From: Pseudomonadota bacterium
GTDB taxonomy: Bacteria; Pseudomonadota; Gammaproteobacteria; Halothiobacillales; Halothiobacillaceae
Direction: 5' to 3'
NCBI GenBank assembly: GCA_021795795.1
Contig: JAJYPA010000040.1
Location: 1 to 31,568, forward strand
Length of the DNA stretch: 31,568 nt
Every line of letters starts with the position of its first letter. The stretch's first letter is position 1. The translations under genes and the position numbers were made by a program. Shown piece by piece: positions 6,633-14,652 of this stretch. The notes under the pieces were generated by a model that was given only the letters and a program-made list of their open reading frames with translations, had not been told where the DNA came from and ran no database searches.

Positions 6633-7754
6633 ATGCCGCATCCAGAATCCCCTAAGTCTTCCGCTCCGATGAATTCAGAGCCGATAAACTCAGATGTGAT
6701 GGGTTCGGTTCCAGTGGATTCGGCAACCTCGAAATCGCATCAATCCGCCAGTCTGTCTCTGGTGGTCCCCGTGTTCAATGAGCAGGAAAACATCGCCCCC
6801 TTGATAAAGCGAGTACATGAGGCCTTGGCCGACTACCCCGCACCTTGGGAATTGCTGCTGGTGGATGATGGTTCGAGTGATCGCACCGTGAAAATGATCG
6901 AGCAGGGCAGGGTGGCGTTCGGTTCGCATGTTCGACTGGTACCACTGGCACGCAACTTCGGCCAGACGGCGGCCATGCAGGCGGGTATCGACTTCGCCCG
7001 TGGCGAGGTGATCGCCACCCTGGATGGCGACCTACAAAACGATCCAATGGATATTCCACGCATGGTGGATCGTCTGCTGCGTGAAGATCTCGATCTGGTA
7101 TCGGGCTGGCGCAAGAACCGGCAGGATAATCTCTGGCTGCGCAAGGTCCCCTCCAAAATTGCTAATCGACTGATTCGACGGATCACGGGCGTCTCGCTGC
7201 ATGATTACGGTTGCAGCCTGAAAGTGTTTCGTGCAGAGATCATCAAGGGCGTGCGTCTGTACGGTGAGATGCATCGTTTTATCCCTGCCTGGCTGGCAAC
7301 GCAAACCTCGCCCAGCCGGATTCAGGAGGAAGTGGTTGCGCATCATCCGCGTACGGCCGGTACGTCAAAATATGGTTTGTCGCGCACGTTCCGGGTCATT
7401 ATCGATCTGATCTCGGTATATTTCTTCATGCGCTTTTCTGCCCGCCCCGCGCACTTTTTCGGGATGCTGGGCATGGGTTTCGGTACGCTTGGCAGCCTGA
7501 TCCTTGCCTATCTTCTGGTGCTGAAAATAATGGGCGAGCAAATTGGTGATCGGCCGTTATTCATGGTCGGCATCATGCTGGTGTTGATTGCGGTTCAGAT
7601 TCTGACCACGGGTGTGCTTTCGGAAATGCTTTCGCGCACGTATTACGAATCGAAGGAAGTGAAGTCCTATCATGTGCGCCCGTCGGCTCTGACTGAACTT
7701 GAGGACGCCAATTGGTGTCAATCGAAGTCACAACCTGATGAGCCTGCGCGATGA
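6633..7754 (+). CDS. GT2 polyprenyl-phosphate glycosyltransferase (ArnC/GtrB/DPM1-like)
   Basis: I chose ATG 6633 over TTG 6627 because CAGGA lies suitably upstream, giving 373 residues. An unusual Ser/Pro-rich 40-residue N-terminal extension precedes a GT-A domain: VVPVFNEQENI, LLVDDGSSDRT, then NFGQTAAMQAGIDFARGEVIATLDGDLQNDP, whose DGD is the metal site. SGWRKNRQD and HRFIPA follow. Two C-terminal membrane helices (about 265-295 and 310-335) anchor it in the inner membrane. The expected reaction is transfer of a sugar from a nucleotide donor to undecaprenyl phosphate, providing a lipid-linked sugar for lipid A, O-antigen or glycan modification. The sugar cannot be told from sequence. It overlaps the PAP2 phosphatase by four bases (ATGA), so the two are coupled. 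Confidence 0.85.
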   Translation: MPHPESPKSSAPMNSEPINSDVMGSVPVDSATSKSHQSASLSLVVPVFNEQENIAPLIKRVHEALADYPAPWELLLVDDGSSDRTVKMIEQGRVAFGSHVRLVPLARNFGQTAAMQAGIDFARGEVIATLDGDLQNDPMDIPRMVDRLLREDLDLVSGWRKNRQDNLWLRKVPSKIANRLIRRITGVSLHDYGCSLKVFRAEIIKGVRLYGEMHRFIPAWLATQTSPSRIQEEVVAHHPRTAGTSKYGLSRTFRVIIDLISVYFFMRFSARPAHFFGMLGMGFGTLGSLILAYLLVLKIMGEQIGDRPLFMVGIMLVLIAVQILTTGVLSEMLSRTYYESKEVKSYHVRPSALTELEDANWCQSKSQPDEPAR

Positions 7755-8599
7755 ACCTGTCAAAACACCACGTGACTTCGAACATGAACTTTTCTCAATT
7801 GCCGGGTGTTCGTCTGGCCTGTGGTTTCGGCATGGCGGCATCGTTGGCCTTGATTCTTGTTGAGGCTGTACCGGGTGCGCGTATGGCCATTTTCCATGCG
7901 TTCAATAATCTGGGGCCTTTGGCACCTGGCTTCTGGTCGGGAATGACCGCTCTGGCCGACACCTATCTGGCTCTGGGCTTGTTGTTGCCGTTCATGCTCT
8001 GGCGCCCGCGACTGGGTGCCTTGCTGCTGCTTTCCGCTCTGATTGCGACCGCCATCACCCACTCGATAAAACCGATTCTTGATATACCCAGACCACCCGC
8101 CGTCCTGGCAGCTGATGCCATGCACTTGATCGGGCATCGGCTCGACCACGGCAGCTTTCCCTCTGGCCATGCCGTTACGGCGTTCACGTTGGCTGGACTA
8201 TTGATTGTCGGCCTTCGTTTATCAGCCGGATGGTCGGCCCTGGTTCTGCTTGCGGCTGCGTTGCTGGGCGTGTCTCGAATGGCGGTGGGTGTGCATTGGC
8301 CGACCGATGTGCTTGCGGGATCTGTAATTGGCCTGATCTCGGTCATGTTGGCGCAGCTTTGGTTGAATCGCTGGTCAAGTCTGAACCATGCGCGATGGCC
8401 GCTACCTGTGGGGATCGTTGTCACTGCGATCTGCGCACTGTCTTCGCCCTGGTTCAATGCCGGTTATCCCCTGGGTGAGTGGGCCAATTGGTCGGTTGCT
8501 GGTTTGGGCATTGTCGCACTGTTCTGGGCTTCGTTGCGCTACTGGCCGCAATACCGTAATCGGCAGCGCTTACCCTTGAATGACTTGGGTCGTAAATAA
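7751..8599 (+). CDS. PAP2-family membrane phosphatase
   Basis: The 282-residue protein with multiple membrane helices carries the three phosphatase motifs: KPILDIPRP (107-115), SFPSGH (135-140) and SRMAVGVHWPTD (175-186), which include the catalytic His pair. The family dephosphorylates lipid phosphates such as phosphatidic acid, undecaprenyl pyrophosphate (PgpB/YbjG type) or the lipid A 1-phosphate (LpxE type), with the active site at the periplasmic face. The C-terminus adds about three helices beyond the core. Coupling to a polyprenyl-phosphate glycosyltransferase suggests recycling of the undecaprenyl carrier or joint lipid A remodelling. Sequence alone does not separate these options. 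Confidence 0.87.
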   Translation: MNLSKHHVTSNMNFSQLPGVRLACGFGMAASLALILVEAVPGARMAIFHAFNNLGPLAPGFWSGMTALADTYLALGLLLPFMLWRPRLGALLLLSALIATAITHSIKPILDIPRPPAVLAADAMHLIGHRLDHGSFPSGHAVTAFTLAGLLIVGLRLSAGWSALVLLAAALLGVSRMAVGVHWPTDVLAGSVIGLISVMLAQLWLNRWSSLNHARWPLPVGIVVTAICALSSPWFNAGYPLGEWANWSVAGLGIVALFWASLRYWPQYRNRQRLPLNDLGRK

Positions 8600-8643
8600 T
8601 AAACCATGCAAATTTTTCCCGGTCATATTTCAGTGCTTACTTA

Positions 8644-8702
8644 TATAATGGCTGGCTTGCTGTATCGTGCGGCTGCTCAATACGACTCCGACAGGCTATA
8701 AT
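8644..8702 (+). promoter_or_regulatory. Candidate hemA promoter region with two -10-like boxes
   Basis: Perfect TATAAT hexamers occur at 8644-8649 and 8697-8702, both with poor -35 matches. The second would start transcription within a couple of bases of the hemA ATG at 8711, giving a nearly leaderless mRNA. The first would give a leader of about 55 nt. There is no Shine-Dalgarno sequence before the ATG. Confidence 0.4.
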
Positions 8703-8710
8703 TCGCGTCT

Positions 8711-9976
8711 ATGTCACTTATTGCGTTTGGTTTGAATCATAAAACGGCCCCGGTGGATGTGCGTGAGCGCATCGCCTTCGGGCCTGAGCGCATGTCTTCC
8801 GCGCTTGAGGGCCTGATTCATGGTTGTGGTGCGAAGGAAGCCGCGATCGTTTCTACCTGCAATCGGACCGAAATCTATACCCGTTCAGATTGCGTGCGGG
8901 AGAATCTGGTCGAGTGGCTGGCGGCGTTTCACCATTTGCCGCCGGAAGCCATCGCCCCTTATGTGTATGACCACCGCGATGAGCTCGCCATTCGCCACCT
9001 GATGCGCGTTGCCTGCGGTTTGGACTCCATGGTGCTGGGTGAGCCGCAAATTCTCGGCCAGATCAAGGATGCCTTCACCATCGCTCAAGATGCTCAGGCG
9101 TTGGGCCCCGTTCTAAGTCGGTTATTCCAGCACACCTTCTCGGTGGCAAAGCAGGTACGTACCGATACACAGATTGGCGCCAGCCCGGTGTCGGTAGCAT
9201 TTGCGGCGGTGAGTCTCGCCAAGCGGATTTTCGGTGATCTTTCCCAAAAGACTGCCCTGCTGATTGGTGCAGGTGAAACAATCGAACTGTGTGCCCGTCA
9301 TCTTCAGGGCAGTGGGCTCAAGCAGGTCATCGTTGCCAACCGCTCGATCGATCGCGCCCATCACCTGGCTGAACAATTTGGCGGGCTAGCCATCGGCCTC
9401 ACCGACATCCCGGCGCATCTGCACAAGGCCGACGTGGTTATTTCCTCAACCGCCAGCCCGTTGCCCGTACTGGGTAAAGGGGCGGTAGAGCAGGCACTCA
9501 AGCAGCGTAAGCGCCGTCCGATCTTTATGGTCGACATTGCCGTTCCACGCGACATCGAGCCGCAGGTGAGCGATTTGCAGGATGTGTACCTGTATACGGT
9601 CGATGATCTCAAATCGGTTATCGATGAAGGTCAGAAATCTCGTGCAGCCGCAGCCGAACAGGCGGAAGAAATCATCACCCTGCAAGTCGGGCATTTCCTT
9701 GAATGGGTTCAGTTGCAGACGGGCGCGGAGCTGATCAAGTCCTACCGGCGCCAATCAGAGCAAACCCGGGATGATGTTCTGTTCAGAGCAAAGGCTTTGC
9801 TGGCGGCGGGCAAATCTCCTGAGGAAACCCTGGATTACCTGGCGCACACTTTGACCAACCGGCTCATTCATCATCCCACCGTCGTGCTGCGTGAAGCCTG
9901 TGCTACGGGTGATCTGACCGCCGTTCATGCGGTTCAGAACGTCCTCGGTCTGGGGGGGGATTCCCCCTCGTCTTAG
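8711..9976 (+). CDS. hemA: Glutamyl-tRNA reductase
   Basis: The enzyme reduces glutamyl-tRNA(Glu) to glutamate-1-semialdehyde with NADPH, the first committed step of C5-pathway tetrapyrrole synthesis. The 421-residue length is normal. The catalytic domain starts MSLIAFGLNHKTAPVDVRERIAF and contains the nucleophile C50 in STCNRTE. LDSMVLGEPQILGQ is the tRNA/substrate segment, ALLIGAGE the NADPH-binding loop, and the C-terminal dimerisation helix runs from about 320. The start is fixed by family alignment despite the missing ribosome site. It heads the common gammaproteobacterial order hemA-prfA-prmC. A promoter must lie within the 111 bp after the PAP2 gene. Confidence 0.97.
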   Translation: MSLIAFGLNHKTAPVDVRERIAFGPERMSSALEGLIHGCGAKEAAIVSTCNRTEIYTRSDCVRENLVEWLAAFHHLPPEAIAPYVYDHRDELAIRHLMRVACGLDSMVLGEPQILGQIKDAFTIAQDAQALGPVLSRLFQHTFSVAKQVRTDTQIGASPVSVAFAAVSLAKRIFGDLSQKTALLIGAGETIELCARHLQGSGLKQVIVANRSIDRAHHLAEQFGGLAIGLTDIPAHLHKADVVISSTASPLPVLGKGAVEQALKQRKRRPIFMVDIAVPRDIEPQVSDLQDVYLYTVDDLKSVIDEGQKSRAAAAEQAEEIITLQVGHFLEWVQLQTGAELIKSYRRQSEQTRDDVLFRAKALLAAGKSPEETLDYLAHTLTNRLIHHPTVVLREACATGDLTAVHAVQNVLGLGGDSPSS

Positions 9977-10051
9977 CTGGGTCGTATTTTCGATTGTCAT
10001 CCTTCTTCCCGCTTGTCGGGATCTTGTTCCTCCTCTCTTGTTGAATGCTCC

Positions 10052-11146
10052 ATGCTGCCATCCGCTCTGTTGAATCGCTTATTCGCCCTGTCCGAACGGT
10101 ATGACGAACTCAATGCGTTGTTGTCCGAACCGGAGGTAATCAACAATCAGGATCGATTCCGCAGCCTGTCGAAAGAGCATGCCCGTCTGCACGATCTCGT
10201 TGTGGTGCTCGATCGCTATCAGAAGGCGAAAGCCGATTTGCAGGCGGCCGAACAGATGAGCCGTGAATCTGACCGCGAGATGGCCGCGCTGGCCGTCGAA
10301 GAAATGAAGGAATTGCAGGCTGAAATCGAATCGCTGGATGAAGCGCTCAAAGTTCACCTGTTGCCGCATGATCCGGCCGATGATGGCGATGTCATCCTTG
10401 AAATTCGAGCCGGCACCGGGGGGGATGAAGCCGCCATCTTCGCGGGGGATTTGTTGCGCATGTATTTGAAGTACGCCGATGCCCAAGGCTGGCGCACCGA
10501 AATTCTTTCCGAACAACCGGGCGAGCATGGCGGATATCGCGAAGTCATCGCCCAAATCAGTGGCGATGGCGTGTATGCGGCATTGAAGTTCGAATCCGGC
10601 GCGCACCGCGTACAGCGTGTGCCGACCACGGAAACCCAGGGCCGTGTCCATACCTCCGCCGCGACGGTCGCCGTGATGCCGGTCGTGCCGGAATCGGAGG
10701 CCATCACGCTCGATCCTTCCACCCTGAGAATCGATACGTTTCGCGCCTCCGGGGCCGGTGGGCAGCACATCAATAAAACCGATTCGGCGATCCGCGTGAC
10801 CCACCTGCCGACCGGTATGGTGGTGGAATGTCAGGACGAGCGATCTCAGCACAAAAATAAGGCCCGTGCTTTAAGTGTACTGGCCGCACGACTGGCAGAT
10901 GCGGAGCGGCAGAAAGCCCACGCGGAACAAGCGGCCACGCGCAAGGCACTCGTGGGTTCGGGCGACCGTTCTGAACGTATTCGCACTTATAACTTCCCGC
11001 AGGGCCGCGTAACCGATCACCGCATCAACCTGACGCTCTATCAGCTCGATCGAGTACTGTTGGGTGATCTTGATCCCATCATTCACCCGTTGCGACAGAC
11101 CGATCAGGCCGACCAACTGGCGGCGCTGGCTCAGGCCCCGCTCTGA
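10052..11146 (+). CDS. prfA: Peptide chain release factor 1
   Basis: RF1 reads UAA and UAG stop codons and triggers peptidyl-tRNA hydrolysis on the ribosome. I start it at ATG 10052 ([20 protein letters not shown]), which matches the family N-terminus, rather than 39 bases upstream, giving 364 residues. The tripeptide stop-recognition motif is PTT (about 191-193, in [15 protein letters not shown]), the RF1 P-x-T form. The catalytic GGQ (236-238) sits in [22 protein letters not shown]. The RF1 domain [14 protein letters not shown] is intact. It is 75 bp after hemA and 17 bp before prmC, whose product methylates the GGQ glutamine. Confidence 0.97.
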   Translation: MLPSALLNRLFALSERYDELNALLSEPEVINNQDRFRSLSKEHARLHDLVVVLDRYQKAKADLQAAEQMSRESDREMAALAVEEMKELQAEIESLDEALKVHLLPHDPADDGDVILEIRAGTGGDEAAIFAGDLLRMYLKYADAQGWRTEILSEQPGEHGGYREVIAQISGDGVYAALKFESGAHRVQRVPTTETQGRVHTSAATVAVMPVVPESEAITLDPSTLRIDTFRASGAGGQHINKTDSAIRVTHLPTGMVVECQDERSQHKNKARALSVLAARLADAERQKAHAEQAATRKALVGSGDRSERIRTYNFPQGRVTDHRINLTLYQLDRVLLGDLDPIIHPLRQTDQADQLAALAQAPL

Positions 11147-11163
11147 TTGATGATGTGGATCAC

Positions 11164-12024
11164 ATGACCCACGAACAGGGTATTCCACTCGCCAAATTGA
11201 TCGACGAAGCACGGGGCTTGCTCGGCGGTGATGCCGATGCGATGGTCGATATCCGCAGTCTGGTGACACAATTGGCCGGTCTTGATCGAGCTCGTCAGTT
11301 GATGGAACCGGAGCGACTATTGCCGTCAGCAATGGCTGAACGGTTGCGGAGCGCGTTCGAGCGTCGTGCGGCTGGTGAACCTGTTGCCTATATCACGGGA
11401 TTCAAGCCGTTTTGGCGCCATGAATTTCAGGTCACGCCCGCCACGTTGATTCCTCGCCCTGAAACCGAACACCTTCTGGAGTGGGCGCTGGAAAAAATCC
11501 CTTTAGAGCAGGCAGTGACGGTCGCGGATCTCGGTACCGGTTCCGGCGTGCTTGCCATCAGCCTGGCGTTTGAGCGACCACAGGCACAGGTTTTCGGTTG
11601 TGATCTGAGTTTCGAGGCATTACAGGTTGCACGTCAAAATGAACGGCGACTGTGTTACCAGTCGACCTTGCCGATCGGGTGGCTTCAGGGTTCCTGGTGC
11701 GGCATGTTTAAACAAGAAAGTTTGGACGTGATTGTCAGCAATCCACCATACATCCGCCTGGATGATCCTCATCTCAATGTCGGTGACCTGCGTTTTGAGC
11801 CACAGACTGCGTTGGTCGCGCAAGATGAGGGTATGGCCGATTACCGACAGATCATCGCTCAGGCAACAACCCGGTTGAAGCCAGGTGGCTGGATTCTGTT
11901 CGAGCATGGCTACGATCAGGCAAAGGCCGTGGCCGAGTGTCTGATTCAACATGGATTTGCATCTATTTCTCATCGAACCGATCTTGCCGGGCAGGAACGA
12001 AACACCGCTGCACAGCGGCGTTGA
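11164..12024 (+). CDS. prmC: Release factor glutamine methyltransferase
   Basis: PrmC (HemK) uses S-adenosylmethionine to methylate the glutamine in the GGQ motif of RF1 and RF2. The SAM-binding loop is ADLGTGSG (about 121-128), and the catalytic NPPY (193-196) in VSNPPYIRLDDPHL binds the target glutamine. The N-terminal helical domain has the conserved AYITGFKPFWRHEF and LIPRPETEHLLEW segments. I prefer ATG 11164 (286 residues) to GTG 11155; neither has a strong ribosome site. It lies 17 bp after prfA, as in many Gammaproteobacteria, so enzyme and substrate are co-produced. Confidence 0.94.
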   Translation: MTHEQGIPLAKLIDEARGLLGGDADAMVDIRSLVTQLAGLDRARQLMEPERLLPSAMAERLRSAFERRAAGEPVAYITGFKPFWRHEFQVTPATLIPRPETEHLLEWALEKIPLEQAVTVADLGTGSGVLAISLAFERPQAQVFGCDLSFEALQVARQNERRLCYQSTLPIGWLQGSWCGMFKQESLDVIVSNPPYIRLDDPHLNVGDLRFEPQTALVAQDEGMADYRQIIAQATTRLKPGGWILFEHGYDQAKAVAECLIQHGFASISHRTDLAGQERNTAAQRR

Positions 12025-12185
12025 TTTGAGGTTTACTTGCTGATTGATGCCAGTGCGGCGGGCACATAGCGTCATCTAAGATTGGTTTTAGGTCATTTGA
12101 AGGTCACAAAATGCCCAAATTGCGTTAATCTGATTCCATGAGTTCAGCGCACCCCCTAAAAATTTCCGGGGCGCAGGAGTGGATG

Positions 12186-12608
12186 ATGGACAGTTCCGAA
12201 CGAATCAAACATCGTGAGATCACCTTTCGCGGGCCTCATCACAACGGGGATCAGGCGGCGGGTGCCTGCGCATTTGCCGTTCACCTGGACGGAGTGCAGG
12301 ATGCTCAACCCAAAAACCCTGCCTGCATGTGGGTTGAATATGACTTGCAAATGATCTGCCTCAAGGTTTTGCGGCGTCATCTGCAACTCGCGGGTTTTCA
12401 TCTGGATGCTTCCCTTTTGAACAAGCTCAAAATCGCGCTCATCGAGTATTCAGAAGAAAATCAGCGCGAAGCCATGGGTCTGGGGAACTGCCCCATGCCC
12501 AATCAGGTATTCAGGCCAACAGCGGAGCAGATTTCCGCTTGCCAGCGCTTCTCGCGTCACCAAGGCTCAACTGAGCGTGGCGATGATCCCTGGCAGCATT
12601 ACCTTTAA
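12186..12608 (+). CDS. Uncharacterised small protein in the prmC-moeB interval
   Basis: I do not recognise this 140-residue soluble protein. I chose ATG 12186 because AGGAG at 12175-12179 is correctly spaced, whereas an upstream ATG at 12138 lacks a ribosome site. The sequence begins MDSSERIKHREITFRGPHH, has a central amphipathic stretch (CLKVLRRHLQLAGFHLDASLLNKLKIALIEYSEENQ) and ends DDPWQHYL. No signal peptide or membrane helix is seen. Three cysteines (CAFAV, PACMW, CLKV) and His-rich patches occur without a clear metal motif. A GC-rich inverted repeat (12147-12174) sits just before the ribosome site and could hide it. It lies between prmC and moeB, 37 bp before the latter, so it is probably co-transcribed with them. 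Confidence 0.6.
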   Translation: MDSSERIKHREITFRGPHHNGDQAAGACAFAVHLDGVQDAQPKNPACMWVEYDLQMICLKVLRRHLQLAGFHLDASLLNKLKIALIEYSEENQREAMGLGNCPMPNQVFRPTAEQISACQRFSRHQGSTERGDDPWQHYL

Positions 12609-12645
12609 GCCCATCTCAATTCTGTTTAACCTTTTGTAATTATTA

Positions 12646-13419
12646 ATGAACGACGAGCAATTACTGCGCTATAGCCGCCACATCATGCTGCCTGAAATCG
12701 ACTATGAGGGGCAAGAGCGTCTGCGCGGATCTCGCGTCTTGATCGCAGGCTTGGGCGGTTTGGGTTCACCCGTAGCCTTGTATCTTGCGGCCGCGGGCGT
12801 GGGCCAGTTGGTGCTGGCCGATTTTGATACGGTTGATTTGAGCAATCTGCAGCGACAGGTCATTCACGACACCGCTGCTGTGGGCTTACTTAAGATTGAT
12901 TCGGCTGCTCGGAGAATTGCCGCTATCAATCCGGATGTAAAACTTAGGCTTATTCACGACAAGCTTACAAATGAGAACCTGCCGGAATTGCTGGCCAATG
13001 TCGATCTGGTTTGTGACTGTTCGGATAATTTCGCACTGCGTTTTGCGCTCAATGCAGCCTGTGTCGATGCTCAAAAGCCGCTGGTTTCTGGTGCGGCGAT
13101 CCGCATGGAAGGGCAGGTGACCTTGTTCGATACGCGACAGCCCGAGTCACCATGCTATCGCTGTTTGTATCAGGAAGAAGGGGAGGATGCGTTGCGTTGC
13201 AGTGAAACAGGTGTGCTTTCGCCGTTGGTCGGGATGATAGGCAGTTTGCAGGCCAGTGAAGCCATCAAGACGTTGGCAGGCTTTGGTGACACCCTGGTTG
13301 GACGACTCGCCCTGTTCGATCTCAAGCGGGCCGAATTCAGGACGATTCGGTACCGCCGTGATCCCGATTGCCCTGTTTGTAAAAATCGCTCCGCCCCTGC
13401 CCAATACTTAACTATTTAG
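12646..13419 (+). CDS. moeB: Molybdopterin-synthase adenylyltransferase (MoeB/ThiF/HesA family)
   Basis: The 257-residue E1-like enzyme adenylates the C-terminal Gly-Gly of MoaD (or ThiS) so that sulfur can be transferred for molybdopterin synthesis. It opens NDEQLLRYSRHIMLPEI. The ATP-binding loop is VLIAGLGGLGSPVALYLAAAGVG, followed by DFDTVDLSNLQRQ with its conserved Asp and Arg. Zinc-binding pairs are CYRC and CPVC, and DCSDNFALRFALN and SGAAIRMEGQ are typical. No rhodanese domain is fused, unlike longer MoeBR or MOCS3 forms. MoeB commonly follows prmC in Gammaproteobacteria, which favours MoeB over ThiF, but dual use is possible. The 3' end overlaps the convergent pyrD by eight bases. 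Confidence 0.9.
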   Translation: MNDEQLLRYSRHIMLPEIDYEGQERLRGSRVLIAGLGGLGSPVALYLAAAGVGQLVLADFDTVDLSNLQRQVIHDTAAVGLLKIDSAARRIAAINPDVKLRLIHDKLTNENLPELLANVDLVCDCSDNFALRFALNAACVDAQKPLVSGAAIRMEGQVTLFDTRQPESPCYRCLYQEEGEDALRCSETGVLSPLVGMIGSLQASEAIKTLAGFGDTLVGRLALFDLKRAEFRTIRYRRDPDCPVCKNRSAPAQYLTI

Positions 13420-14455
13420 AATTGCGGTCTCGATCCGCTGAAGCCAAAGCCTGTGCAATTTCCCGAATCAGCCCCGGCCCGCGATAAATGAAACCCGTAT
13501 AAAGCTGCAGCAGGTCCGCTCCGGCCTCGATCTTCTCCAGCGCCGCAGCGGCGCTATCGATACCACCGACGCCAATAATGGGGAAATCTGCAGGCAGCGT
13601 GGCGCGAAGCTGGCGGATGACTTCGGTCGAGGCCTTGCGAACTGGCCGGCCACTCAATCCACCCGCCTCGTCGGCATGCGGTAGACCCGCCACCATGGCG
13701 CGATCGATGGTGGTGTTGGTGGCGATCACGCCATCCATGCCTTCATCAAGGAGAAGTCGGGCCATGGATTCGATTTCCTCATCGCTCAGATCGGGCGCGA
13801 TTTTCACCACGATCGGGACTTGACGGTCGTTTTTCTGATCGAGTTCGTCCTTTTGTTTTTTCAATGCGGCGAGCAAGGGGCCGAATTGATCCGCAGCTTG
13901 CAACTGGCGCAAATTTTTTGTGTTCGGGGATGAAATATTGATCGTGACGTAGTCGGCGAAACGATGGACTTCTCTCAGTCCGATCAAATAGTCATCGAGC
14001 GCCCGCTCGATCGGGGTATCGAAATTCTTGCCGATGTTCAGGCCCAGAATGCCTTTGCTGGTTCGATTTTGAACATTGTCGAGAAAGGTTTTAAGGCCAT
14101 CGTTGTTGAATCCCATGCGGTTGATCAGTGCCTCGGCATCGGGCAGCCGGAACAACCGTGGTCGCGGATTGCCGGGTTGGGCGCGTGGGGTGACGGTGCC
14201 GATTTCGATAAATCCGAACCCGAGGCATGAGAGGGCATCGATATGATCGCCGTTCTTGTCGAGCCCGGCCGCCAGACCGATTCGGTTAGGGAAGTTCAAC
14301 CCCATAACATCCACCGGACTTGAGGGAACCTTTCCGCGCGCGTAGGTGCACCACGGTGTTTTGGCCGCCAGATCGAGCAGGGCAAATGTCAGTCGGTGGG
14401 CCGTTTCTGGTTCGAATCGGAACAGCAGGGCGCGAATCAATGGATAAAGATTCAT
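13412..14455 (-). CDS. pyrD: Dihydroorotate dehydrogenase (quinone), class 2
   Basis: This enzyme oxidises dihydroorotate to orotate in pyrimidine synthesis, passing electrons via FMN to membrane quinone. I start it at ATG 14455 (MNLYPLIRALLFRFEPETAH), matching the class 2 N-terminal membrane-binding helices, giving 347 residues. Further motifs are PNRIGLAAGLDKNGDHIDAL (FMN site), EIGTVTPRAQPGNPRPRLFRLP, the catalytic-serine segment YVTINISSPNTKNLR, VVKIAPDLSDEE, GVIATNTTIDR and GVGGI..AAAA.EKI.AGADLLQLYTGFIYRGP. The upstream in-frame extension to 14518 has no family similarity. It is single-gene and convergent with moeB, with no terminator between them. Confidence 0.96.
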   Translation of the reverse strand: MNLYPLIRALLFRFEPETAHRLTFALLDLAAKTPWCTYARGKVPSSPVDVMGLNFPNRIGLAAGLDKNGDHIDALSCLGFGFIEIGTVTPRAQPGNPRPRLFRLPDAEALINRMGFNNDGLKTFLDNVQNRTSKGILGLNIGKNFDTPIERALDDYLIGLREVHRFADYVTINISSPNTKNLRQLQAADQFGPLLAALKKQKDELDQKNDRQVPIVVKIAPDLSDEEIESMARLLLDEGMDGVIATNTTIDRAMVAGLPHADEAGGLSGRPVRKASTEVIRQLRATLPADFPIIGVGGIDSAAAALEKIEAGADLLQLYTGFIYRGPGLIREIAQALASADRDRNSK

Positions 14456-14652
14456 AAGGGCGTGATCACTTGGCGTTGAAATGGCACCTAGTTTGCCGTG
14501 ACCGTGTGCGGGGCGCAATCCGCCATCCGAAATCCTTCTCGCATATTCATTAAAATTTCACGTTCTTGTCAGCGATGCGAAATAAACCGAACACGCTAAT
14601 GACATATCCGCTGATTAAGTTGCATTACATATCAATCTAGGTGTGGTGTGTC

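Noticed and set aside
10079..10852. 257-codon minus-strand open frame opposite prfA
   Set aside because: It mirrors the RF1 coding sequence; the composition (His/Arg-rich) is typical of antisense shadows.
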